From the NCBI RefSeq assembly GCF_000013445.1, contig NC_007796.1, positions 620,001 to 684,000 of the forward strand: 64,000 bases of DNA, given 5' to 3'. The notes below the pieces were generated by a model, which did no database searches, had not been told where the DNA came from, and saw only the letters and a list, made by a program, of their open reading frames with translations. This document shows positions 1 through 8,012 of this stretch, piece by piece (the first letter of the stretch is position 1; each line of letters opens with the position of its first letter). A program made the translations under genes and the position numbers. This DNA is from Methanospirillum hungatei JF-1. Lineage in GTDB: Archaea > Halobacteriota > Methanomicrobia > Methanomicrobiales > Methanospirillaceae.

Positions 1-86
1 TGTTGTGTACCCTCAAATGCAGTGCACCCGGCGGTAACCATAGCTCCTATAAGCAGGAGCAACATGAGTACAGAAAGTTTCTTCAT
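1..86 (-). CDS. N-terminus of a lipoprotein (runs off left edge)
   Basis: Seen: an ATG at 84-86 on the minus strand opens a 28-codon frame that stays open to the window edge. It begins with two lysines, then a hydrophobic run rich in Leu, then Met-Val-Thr-Ala-Gly-Cys. Known: this is the layout of a lipoprotein signal peptide with a lipobox ending in the lipidated Cys (about residue 21). Inference: a membrane-anchored extracellular protein, such as a solute-binding or surface protein; the mature part is outside the window, so no function can be given. Confidence 0.6.
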   Translation of the reverse strand, partial: MKKLSVLMLLLLIGAMVTAGCTAFEGTQ

Positions 87-153
87 GCATTATACTATAC
101 GAACGGAGATAAAAGAGCGATGGTAACTTCAGATCAATCCGAAGTTAAAAAAC

Positions 154-597
154 TTACCTGACAACAACGGTGGTAACTTTTGCATGGGTCAGAATATATG
201 TACTGACACTCCCAAGCAGAATTCTGGCACCCAGTCCTTTTCCGGTTGATCCGACAGCGATCAGATCTGCCCCGACTTCTTCCGCGGTTTGTAATATCTC
301 ACTTCTCGGATCACCGGTCCGTACAATGATTTCAATATCAACATTCCGGTCATGTGCCAGCTCTTTGATCCGGTTTATGACCTGCTCCTTCTCATCATGC
401 ACCAGTTTTTCCCGAATTTCATGGAGAGTTGAAATGCCCTCATACCCGGCAGCTCCATCGATGGCCGCATACTTGGCTGGAGAAATAACATACAGTGCAC
501 AGGCCCTTCCTTCCTCTTTTATGTGCTCTAAAACCCAGATAAGAGCATTATATCCTTCAGGAGATCCGTCTACTGCAACAAGCATTGTCCCAGACAT
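154..597 (-). CDS. Universal stress protein, UspA family
   Basis: A 147-residue single-domain Usp protein, the usual length. The N-terminal strand MLVAVDGSPEG carries the conserved Asp. Near residues 116-132 lies the ATP-binding signature G-2x-G-9x-G-S (GSTGKGLG then LLGSVS), so it belongs to the nucleotide-binding subgroup. Usp proteins are cytosolic dimers implicated in stress survival; the client or pathway cannot be inferred here. The gene stands alone, divergent from the DUF2179 gene across about 220 bp. Confidence 0.9.
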   Translation of the reverse strand: MSGTMLVAVDGSPEGYNALIWVLEHIKEEGRACALYVISPAKYAAIDGAAGYEGISTLHEIREKLVHDEKEQVINRIKELAHDRNVDIEIIVRTGDPRSEILQTAEEVGADLIAVGSTGKGLGARILLGSVSTYILTHAKVTTVVVR

Positions 598-821
598 AAT
601 TGCAAGAGTATTGTTCCGGTTACGTATCAGTATACCGGATTATCTGTTGAGGTCCATGTACCAGTATTGATGGCGATTTTATCTTTTTTCAGTGTCCATT
701 TTATATCCTGTTCGTTCTTTTTTTTAACGATGAGTGAAATATATGTCCATTTACAGATGGTATAACACCATTCAGTTATCATTTCCAGTAACTATAATAT
801 GACAGGGACCTGAGTATTCAA

Positions 822-1433
822 TTGATCCTTATGGATGTCGGGTTTCTCTCATCTGATCTCTTTACATTTGGATTGATCCCGGTACTCATATTTCTGGCCC
901 GTATATGCGATGTCTCCATCGGTACCATCCGGTATATCATGATTTCACGGGGTTTTAAGTTTATAGCTCCGGTATTTGGATTTTTTGAAGTAACTATCTG
1001 GCTGCTTGCCATCGGACAGGTTATGGCTAATATTACCAATCCCATCTGTTATATTGCATATGGTGCGGGATTTGCAGCCGGAACCTACATAGGGATGGAA
1101 CTCGAAGAACGAATGAAACTGGGCATGGCGATCATTCGTCTGATAACTCCGCTCCCGACCGAAGATTTTATCGCCCGATTACGGCAGTACGGCTATGGAG
1201 TGACAAATATTACTGCACAGGGAGCCAATGGTGAGGTTACTATCATCTTCATGGTGGTAAAACGGGCTAAAATTCCTCATCTGGCGATCCTGATTCGTGA
1301 CTTTAACCCCCATGCATTTTATACTATTGAAGATGTCAGATCAGCAAGTGAAGGAATCTACCCGATAGAGGACAAAAACAATCCATTTTCAATCTTTAAA
1401 CGACCCTTCTTATTTATTGGTAAGAGAAAATAA
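822..1433 (+). CDS. UPF0316 / DUF5698-DUF2179 membrane protein
   Basis: Protein of 203 aa from TTG 822, or 200 aa from ATG 831; the ATG is equally possible. Three hydrophobic segments lie in the first ~100 residues (around LIPVLIFLARICD, FFEVTIWLLAIGQVM and ICYIAYGAGFAAGTYIG). They are followed by a soluble domain with repeated beta-strands (FIARLRQYGYGVTNI, GEVTIIFMVVKR, FYTIEDV) typical of DUF2179. Family knowledge: UPF0316 proteins are integral membrane proteins of unknown function; the DUF2179 fold is a small PII-like regulatory domain. A likely TATA element (actataatat) lies near 790-800, which would give an almost leaderless mRNA. Confidence 0.85.
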   Translation: MILMDVGFLSSDLFTFGLIPVLIFLARICDVSIGTIRYIMISRGFKFIAPVFGFFEVTIWLLAIGQVMANITNPICYIAYGAGFAAGTYIGMELEERMKLGMAIIRLITPLPTEDFIARLRQYGYGVTNITAQGANGEVTIIFMVVKRAKIPHLAILIRDFNPHAFYTIEDVRSASEGIYPIEDKNNPFSIFKRPFLFIGKRK

Positions 1434-1439
1434 TCCAGG

Positions 1440-1691
1440 CTATCTGGCCATCCACATTTTCTGGTTCATCAGTGGCTTATTCTCTAATCCTGGGTTCTGT
1501 TCGATAAGTTCCATAATCTCATCGGGGGTAAAATGATACGGGCACGGTAATGTAGGATCTTCACGCTCCCATCGCTGCAGTCTTTCCCCATACAATGCTT
1601 CATCATGCAAGGTACAGAATTCTTCCAGGGTATTGAAAAATATGCATTCTTCGCATGAACGAATCTGTCTGACAAGAATCGGCGGTATCAT
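1440..1691 (-). CDS. Small Cys-rich conserved hypothetical protein
   Basis: An 83-aa protein convergent with the preceding gene (6 bp gap). The N-terminal part has RSCEECIFFN, then FCTLHDE and later LPCPYHF, giving Cys-x2-Cys, Cys-x2-His and Cys-x2-His pairs that could bind a metal ion or Fe-S cluster. The C-terminal half (TPDEIMELIEQNPG) looks like a short helix. No family recognised. Codon use matches neighbouring genes, and the whole frame is plausible protein, so I treat it as real. Confidence 0.6.
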   Translation of the reverse strand: MIPPILVRQIRSCEECIFFNTLEEFCTLHDEALYGERLQRWEREDPTLPCPYHFTPDEIMELIEQNPGLENKPLMNQKMWMAR

Positions 1692-1853
1692 AGAACTGAA
1701 TACCCTTTTCTGATAATCATCGTATTAAAATTGAATCGGTTCATATATGGGCACTGTTTTTTAAATTTTATGAATGATCACCGGACATCTATTCAAACTC
1801 AGGGAAGCCTTTAATAATTTAGAATTTGTTAGGTATAATAGGGGGAGTTCTTC

Positions 1854-4544
1854 ATGTCCGGATCCGATGATTTCTATCAGGTACTCTGTGTTGATGATGA
1901 GGAATTCCTGCTTGAACTCTGTAAACTGTTTCTTGAACGGAGCGGCAGCCTTAAGGTCGATACGGCTTTATCTGCTTCTGATGGCCTGGAAAGATTAAAA
2001 GAGAAAGAGTACGATGCTATCATCTCTGATTATGAGATGCCAGGGATGAATGGTGTTGAATTCCTCAAAGAGGTCCGGTCTTTTAATGAGAATATTCCTT
2101 TTATTGTTTTTACCGGCCGGGGCAGAGAAGAGGTCGTTATCGAAGCACTCAATAACGGAGCAGATTTTTATCTCCAGAAAGGAGGAGATCCAAAAGCTCA
2201 GTTTGCTGAGTTGAAATCCAAGGTGGATCATGCGATTAAGCAGAAGCATGCGGAAAAAATCCTTGAGCAGGAACGCCAGCAACTACTCTCCATTTTTGAC
2301 AGTCTTGATCAGGTTGTGTATGTCAGCGATCCAAAAACCTATGAAATTCTGTATGTGAATAAAAATTTTCAGAATTTTCTCGGTCATGATGTTATTGGCA
2401 GGATCTGTTATGAAGAGTTCCAAAACAGGAAAACACCCTGTGAATTTTGCACAAATTCAATCATATTCTCTCAAAAACCTCTTCCTTACTCCTGGGAACA
2501 TTATAACTCAGTATTTAACCGGTATTATTCAATCGTGGACCGGGTAATCAGATGGCCTGATGGCAGGGATGTCAGGCTTGAGGTGGCTACCGATGTTACT
2601 GAGGCCAAACGCGCTCTGGAAGAGTTAAATGCAGCATATGAGGAGATTGCCTCATCAGAGGATGAATTAAAACATCAGTTTCAGGAACTTAATGAGAGTA
2701 GGGAACATTTAAAAGAGAGTGAAGAACGGTACCGTTCGGTTATAGAAAATACCCAGGACGTTTTTTACCGGAGTGATGCCCAGGGAAATCTTGTCATGGT
2801 AAGCCCGAGTGCTCTTCAGATATTCGGGTATGACTCTCTTGATGAAATCATCGGAAAAAATATTGCCGACATCTTTTATCAGAATTCCGATGAGCGGCAA
2901 AAACTGATGGGGATTTTACAAAAAAAAGGTTCAGTATATGATTATGAAATCCCTCTGGTAAAAAAAGATAAAACGCCCATATGGATCTCGACCAATACTC
3001 ATATATATCATGACAAAAATGGTGCTTTTGCTGGAGTAGAAGGAACTATACGGGATATTACTGATATCAAAAAGACGTCAATTTCTCTCCGGGAGAGCGA
3101 GGAGTTATACCGGTTTTTGGTGGAACATATAGAAGACGGAGTTTTTATCGTCCAAGATGACCTGATTGTCTTTTGTAATACGACATTTGCCAATATTATC
3201 GGATATTCCCGGGATGAAATACTGGGAACCCTCATGTATGAATACATCTCCCCTGAGGACCGTGATGAACTGATATGGAAATGTCATAATTCAAAGGAAT
3301 ATGATGTAATTCTTGAATCATCTGAATTCCGGTTTTTGCATAAAGATAAAAAAACCAGAATATCTGTAATCATCTCATTACAGATTGGGGAATACAAAGG
3401 TCGTCATGCCTGTATCGGTACAATTCATCATGCTGACCGACTTTGTGAACAGGTGGAAAATTCCCTTCGGGAGAGCAGGGCAATGCTCAATGCCATCTTA
3501 CAGGAGTCACCGATTCCGCAATTTGTGATTGATAAAAATCACAAGGTGGTCTATTGGAATCAGGCTCTCTCAGTCTACAGTGGCATTCCCTCTAATGAGG
3601 TTATTGGAACAGATGAGCATTGGCGGGCATTTTATCCTGAGCCACGGCCCTGTATTGCGGATCTGATACTTGACGGCAGAATTGATGAACTCGATGTATG
3701 GTACAAAGGCAATGCAAAACAATCAACTCTTGTGAAAGATGCCTGGTCATCAATCGGATTTTTTTCTCATCTTGGTGAGCATGGGATCTGGCTATATTTT
3801 ACCGGAGCATTACTTCGTGATTCAAACGGTGATATCTGGGGTGCACTTGAAACCCTTGAAGATGTAACCGAACAGAAGATGAACGAAGAAGGGCTTCGCG
3901 AAGCGAACAAAAAACTGAACCTTCTTTCCGAGACAACCCGTCATGATATTCTCAATATGCTTACCGTTCTGACCGGGGCAATTGATCTTATCAGGGATGA
4001 GATCAGCGATCAGGCTGTTTCATTCTACCTTCAGCCGGTCGATAAAGCATTGGATACCATATACCGCCAGATTCTCTTCACCAGGGATTATCAGAACCTG
4101 GGAATCACCTCCCCGGTCTGGCAATCCCTGTCGGCTATCATTGAAGAGACTATTATACGAGTTCTTCCAAAGGAAATTAGATTTATTCAGAATAACACCA
4201 ATTACGATATCTATGCCGATGCAATGCTCGGAAGGGTGTTCGCAAACCTGGTTGATAACACACTGAGACATGGCGGGACGGTTACTGAAGTCAGGGTTTC
4301 CGCCAGGGAAGAGCAAAATCTGCTGTATATCTTCTATGCTGATGATGGAAAAGGGATAGAGGATTCAATTAAGGAACAGATTTTTAACCGGGGGTTTGGG
4401 TCTCATACCGGATATGGTCTCTTTCTTGTCAGGGAGATACTCTCAATCACCCATTGTACTATTCAGGAGGTTGGAACCGCAGGAAAGGGAGTCGTTTTCG
4501 AGATACATGTCCCTTTCACCAATTTTAGGATACATCAATCCTGA
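1854..4544 (+). CDS. Soluble REC-PAS-PAS-PAS-PAS histidine kinase
   Basis: An 896-aa cytosolic signalling protein with no membrane segment. Residues 1-125 are a receiver domain: acidic pair D14-D15, phosphoacceptor D59 in SDYEMPGMNG, conserved Lys near QKGG. PAS-like units follow at roughly 140-255, 287-410, 411-530 and 540-675, with a short coiled coil near 255-285. The first PAS has a Cys cluster (CYEEF...TPCEFCTN). The kinase core has H697 in TTRHDILN, an N-box (NLVDNTLRHG, ~799), G1 (DDGKGI) and G2 (GYGLFLV) boxes. Such REC-first hybrids are common in Methanomicrobiales. Ligand and partner are unknown; no separate output regulator is adjacent. Confidence 0.9.
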   Translation: MSGSDDFYQVLCVDDEEFLLELCKLFLERSGSLKVDTALSASDGLERLKEKEYDAIISDYEMPGMNGVEFLKEVRSFNENIPFIVFTGRGREEVVIEALNNGADFYLQKGGDPKAQFAELKSKVDHAIKQKHAEKILEQERQQLLSIFDSLDQVVYVSDPKTYEILYVNKNFQNFLGHDVIGRICYEEFQNRKTPCEFCTNSIIFSQKPLPYSWEHYNSVFNRYYSIVDRVIRWPDGRDVRLEVATDVTEAKRALEELNAAYEEIASSEDELKHQFQELNESREHLKESEERYRSVIENTQDVFYRSDAQGNLVMVSPSALQIFGYDSLDEIIGKNIADIFYQNSDERQKLMGILQKKGSVYDYEIPLVKKDKTPIWISTNTHIYHDKNGAFAGVEGTIRDITDIKKTSISLRESEELYRFLVEHIEDGVFIVQDDLIVFCNTTFANIIGYSRDEILGTLMYEYISPEDRDELIWKCHNSKEYDVILESSEFRFLHKDKKTRISVIISLQIGEYKGRHACIGTIHHADRLCEQVENSLRESRAMLNAILQESPIPQFVIDKNHKVVYWNQALSVYSGIPSNEVIGTDEHWRAFYPEPRPCIADLILDGRIDELDVWYKGNAKQSTLVKDAWSSIGFFSHLGEHGIWLYFTGALLRDSNGDIWGALETLEDVTEQKMNEEGLREANKKLNLLSETTRHDILNMLTVLTGAIDLIRDEISDQAVSFYLQPVDKALDTIYRQILFTRDYQNLGITSPVWQSLSAIIEETIIRVLPKEIRFIQNNTNYDIYADAMLGRVFANLVDNTLRHGGTVTEVRVSAREEQNLLYIFYADDGKGIEDSIKEQIFNRGFGSHTGYGLFLVREILSITHCTIQEVGTAGKGVVFEIHVPFTNFRIHQS

Positions 4545-4560
4545 ACTCTTTTTTTCAGTA

Positions 4561-5682
4561 TCAGGATGAGTCAAAAAAGATCTCCTGAAGTGATTTCAGA
4601 TCTTTTATGGAAAGGAGAACCGGGATATTTACTCCAATTGAGTATGAGGGATAGAGGCCGAGCATCTGTCTCCGGTTATATGCGTACAGTCTGCTCTCCA
4701 GAAGAAGACTTCCTGCTTTGATTTCTTCCTCTTCTCTCCTCTCTCCGCTGTCTATTCCCTTAAATTTTGTTAATTTGTCAATAAATTCAGAGATCATTGT
4801 CAGGGCTACTTTTCTGCTCAGATAACTTTGCAGATACTGCATTATGACAAACTGCGAGAAAAGAAGAATGAGTACACTGAAATCTCTTCCGGAATACGAA
4901 AAGGCGATCATATTCACGTATTTTGTCAGGGTAAATGCAGGCATGACCATCGCCACGATCATGAGTATGACGAGGATTGTTGTAATGGTAATAAGGACTG
5001 ATCCAAGAATGGTAAAGACGATGATCCTTCGATGGCTGCTCATACGGTTTTTCAAACGGAGGTGAGTCCGGTGCAGCATTCTTCCCCTGAAAATGAATAT
5101 CTCTGCATAGAATATGATTATCCCAAGACACTGCACTAAAAGAAGAATGAGGGTATCTGTTGAAAAATTACTCGTATACGCGATAATGATGGTAAAGATG
5201 ACGGACAGTCCGTATATGCAAAAAACGCCATACGTGATAGGAATCATACTGAGCAGAAAAAACCGCAGGAAGAGCTGATATCCCACCCGTTTATTAGAAA
5301 AAATTCTGAGTTCTTTTGCCCATTGTAAGAATGATGTATCTTTTTTCTTAATTAGGGGCTGTCCTGATAATTTCTGATGCACCATTCTGACGGGGAAAAG
5401 AGCAAGTGGCAACATCGGATAAAACAGATAAAAATACAGACTTGCGGCAACCCAGAGAAAGAGGTATGTGGACCGATAATGCCATATGAGTAGGATATTT
5501 ACGAGTATGACACCAATGAGCACTGCAAACGATTCTCTGCAGATGGTTTCATGGGTTATTATTTGACGCAGGTTTTCAAGCCGGTTTATCTCTTCTGATA
5601 GGTTCTGGTCAAGTGAACCTGGATAGAGATCCCCATTCTTGGTGCTGTCTTTTATATCGATCACAACTTCTTGAATAATCAA
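4561..5682 (-). CDS. Multi-spanning membrane protein, unknown function
   Basis: A 373-aa protein with about six hydrophobic segments in three pairs: SFAVLIGVILVNILLIW and LFLWVAASLYFYLFYPML near residues 50-95; two more around 140-200 (LSMIPITYGVFCIYGL, LILLLVQCLGIIIFYAEI); two around 225-285. The first ~45 residues and last ~70 residues are soluble and charged. I do not recognise a family. It is convergent with the kinase gene at 1854-4544 (16 bp gap) and divergent from the membrane protein at 5811. Confidence 0.7.
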   Translation of the reverse strand: MIIQEVVIDIKDSTKNGDLYPGSLDQNLSEEINRLENLRQIITHETICRESFAVLIGVILVNILLIWHYRSTYLFLWVAASLYFYLFYPMLPLALFPVRMVHQKLSGQPLIKKKDTSFLQWAKELRIFSNKRVGYQLFLRFFLLSMIPITYGVFCIYGLSVIFTIIIAYTSNFSTDTLILLLVQCLGIIIFYAEIFIFRGRMLHRTHLRLKNRMSSHRRIIVFTILGSVLITITTILVILMIVAMVMPAFTLTKYVNMIAFSYSGRDFSVLILLFSQFVIMQYLQSYLSRKVALTMISEFIDKLTKFKGIDSGERREEEEIKAGSLLLESRLYAYNRRQMLGLYPSYSIGVNIPVLLSIKDLKSLQEIFFDSS

Positions 5683-5810
5683 TGTAAAAAGAAATAAATG
5701 AATCGAAACAGCCCTTCTCTTTGTAGCTGAAAGTCAATTCACGGACCGGTGATTTTTCATTCCATGACTCACAGATATATGATATATAGGCTCGATCAGG
5801 TAATACATGG

Positions 5811-6731
5811 GTGTGCAGTATGTCAGATATTTATGAATACTTGTCAGCCCTCCATCAGGGCATTTGGGAAGTGGTAATCCCCAAAGAGTTGCTCACAGTC
5901 CCGTTGGGTCCTGAATGGAAATTCTCTCCGATAAATGTTCCCTCTCAGGATACCATTGCAAGTTACCGGAATGGTCAGTATCATCTTCATGAGACAAAAA
6001 CCGAATACCGGGTTCACCTTGACCGGTATGATCCGGAAAAAAATCCTATTCTTCACCTTATCGATGATGCTCCCCTGGTCCTGATGATCCTGGAGACATT
6101 AGAGACAATATATATGACCGCCAGGGATGCCAAAAAGAATCCCGGACCCGATTTTATAAAAGATCAACGATTGACATGGAAGTTTCGGATGGTGCTCGGG
6201 ATTATTCTGCTCTCTATCAGCGGTATTCTTGTCATGATTGCACTCAATCAGGATGAGCGGCTTTTTTCCATGATTCTCCCCTCGATTGTCTTTTTCACTG
6301 GTGCCCTGATTCTTGCCCATGGATTATATATGGGTAAGCGAAAAGAGCATTCAAAAAAGGATGTTGTGAATGGATTTTTAATCATGATCGGGGGTATTTT
6401 TATGGCACTGCTCTGGGAATTATATCTCTTCATCATTCTGTTCATCCTGGCCATTTGGTTCTTTGGGAGTGCCTATGTATCGTTGAGACGGGTAATAAAA
6501 GAAAAAAAGGAGATTCCCCAGGGATTATGGCTTTCTATGGGGATGGGGATTGGTTCCCTGGCATTTGGAGTTCTCACGATCTTTGTCCCTGATATACTTC
6601 TGGAGATCCTGGTCGGCATACTGGCTGTGATTGTGGGAATCATTGGTTTTGGATTTCTTCTTGATGGCTATGGCCTTCGAAATGTTGAGCACATCATGAA
6701 GGAGCAGACTGAAAAACCAGCAATTACATAA
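5811..6731 (+). CDS. Membrane protein with HdeD-like 6-TM C-terminal half
   Basis: Up to 306 aa from GTG 5811; ATG 5820 (MSDIYEYL) is an equally good start. The N-terminal ~120 residues are soluble and contain strand-rich sequence (EYRVHLDRYDPEKNPILHL). The rest has about six hydrophobic helices arranged in pairs, ending in GILAVIVGIIGFGFLLDGYGL, reminiscent of DUF308/HdeD membrane proteins; that assignment is tentative. A TATA-like stretch (gatatatagg) at about 5781-5790 lies roughly 25 bp before the start, so the mRNA may be leaderless. Confidence 0.65.
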   Translation: MCSMSDIYEYLSALHQGIWEVVIPKELLTVPLGPEWKFSPINVPSQDTIASYRNGQYHLHETKTEYRVHLDRYDPEKNPILHLIDDAPLVLMILETLETIYMTARDAKKNPGPDFIKDQRLTWKFRMVLGIILLSISGILVMIALNQDERLFSMILPSIVFFTGALILAHGLYMGKRKEHSKKDVVNGFLIMIGGIFMALLWELYLFIILFILAIWFFGSAYVSLRRVIKEKKEIPQGLWLSMGMGIGSLAFGVLTIFVPDILLEILVGILAVIVGIIGFGFLLDGYGLRNVEHIMKEQTEKPAIT

Positions 6732-6736
6732 AAAAG

Positions 6737-7939
6737 TCAGAGTGGTGGCCTCATTGTTGCCATTATTCTGCATGGGGTACAGGTTCCATAGGAAACGGCC
6801 CCATACATGGGATTGTCTTCCTTGTCATATATCCTGCTGCTGATATCTTCGCAGCAGATAGTTCCCCAGGTATTACCAGTGGCCATTATATCCACTGTAT
6901 TCCTGTTTTCAATATCATACTGTGAATTATCCTGGAAGATATTTCCTCCGGTACTTCTTCCTCCTCCACCAATATCAGGCCGTGTGGCACCTCCGGTTGC
7001 GATGTAAATACCAACCGGATTTTGTTTAATGGTGTTCCCCTGTATGGCCGGTGTTGAATCCATCCTGACAATGATACCATAATCACCATTTCCATTGAGG
7101 GTGTTACCGGTAATCGTTGGGTTTGCAGATCCCTTTGTACTGATTCCGGCACTTCCACAGGAGATCTTGTTATTCTCTATGGAAGGATGAGAGGATGCAG
7201 TACAGTCAATACCATTCAGGGTTGAGAAGGTATTCTTTGAGATAGTGGGGTAACTCTCACCATATGCAGTAATACCCCAGTTCAGGTTTCCGGCAAAATT
7301 GTTGTCAGAAATTCTCGGGTGAGCGGTTCCCAGTGTCGTTATCCCGGCATGTGCCGTTCCGGAAAATGAGCATTTCTCGATGGTGGGTGATGTACCATCA
7401 CAAAGGACAGCTGTCCCATCATTCGTCCCGCCCGGACTATTCACAATGGAAAAGCTCAATGAAGAAATAACAGTATTATCTGCCCCGATAATAGATGGAT
7501 ACCTGCCTCCCGGAGAGTCGGGGATATCATATCGTGCTCCTCCTGATATTACCGGATTTGGTGATACCAGAACCATCGATCCGGAAGATGTCACTTTTTT
7601 TCTGGTGAGTGTCATTCCGCTTTTTAATCTGATGGGAAAGATTTCACCATTTGCTGCATCATATGTGTTGGCAGATTCAACCATGACAGTATCACCGGAT
7701 CGTGCCCGGTTTACCGCTGCAGTAATAGTTTTGAAGGGTTTGGTCTCGGCTCCCGTTCCAGTACTATCATTTCCGGTCTTTGAGTTTACATAGTATATCA
7801 TCCCGGCGGGGTTCTTACTTATACCTTCCGCGAATAGTGTAGGTGTTTTATCCTGATTTAACGGTGCTGCTGTCAGATGCCAGATGAGAAGACACCAGAC
7901 AATGACCAGAATAACCCATGAACCAAAGGTTTTCATCAT
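6737..7939 (-). CDS. Secreted right-handed beta-helix protein (DUF1565/NosD-like)
   Basis: A 400-aa exported protein. I take ATG 7939 (MMKTFGSWVILVIVW) because AGGAG sits 6 nt upstream and a signal peptide follows directly; an earlier in-frame ATG would overlap the kinase gene upstream. After the signal region comes IYYVNSKTGNDSTGTG and FKTITAAVNRA, the typical DUF1565 entry. From ~residue 130 come many ~22-residue repeats of the pattern PTI..N.f.....GI, i.e. rungs of a pectate-lyase-like beta-helix. Such proteins bind or degrade polysaccharides or act as surface proteins; no catalytic site is evident. It follows the kinase gene on the same strand by 73 bp and ends 5 bp from its convergent neighbour. 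Confidence 0.85.
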   Translation of the reverse strand: MMKTFGSWVILVIVWCLLIWHLTAAPLNQDKTPTLFAEGISKNPAGMIYYVNSKTGNDSTGTGAETKPFKTITAAVNRARSGDTVMVESANTYDAANGEIFPIRLKSGMTLTRKKVTSSGSMVLVSPNPVISGGARYDIPDSPGGRYPSIIGADNTVISSLSFSIVNSPGGTNDGTAVLCDGTSPTIEKCSFSGTAHAGITTLGTAHPRISDNNFAGNLNWGITAYGESYPTISKNTFSTLNGIDCTASSHPSIENNKISCGSAGISTKGSANPTITGNTLNGNGDYGIIVRMDSTPAIQGNTIKQNPVGIYIATGGATRPDIGGGGRSTGGNIFQDNSQYDIENRNTVDIMATGNTWGTICCEDISSRIYDKEDNPMYGAVSYGTCTPCRIMATMRPPL

Positions 7940-8012
7940 GCATAACTCCTGAAGGGGAGTAGACTCATGAAAAGAAAAAAGTTTGGTATGTGATATAAAA
8001 AAGGATATTTTA

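Noticed and set aside
170-670. Long plus-strand open frame over the UspA gene
   Set aside because: It is the antisense shadow of a recognisable UspA protein; its translation has no family features.
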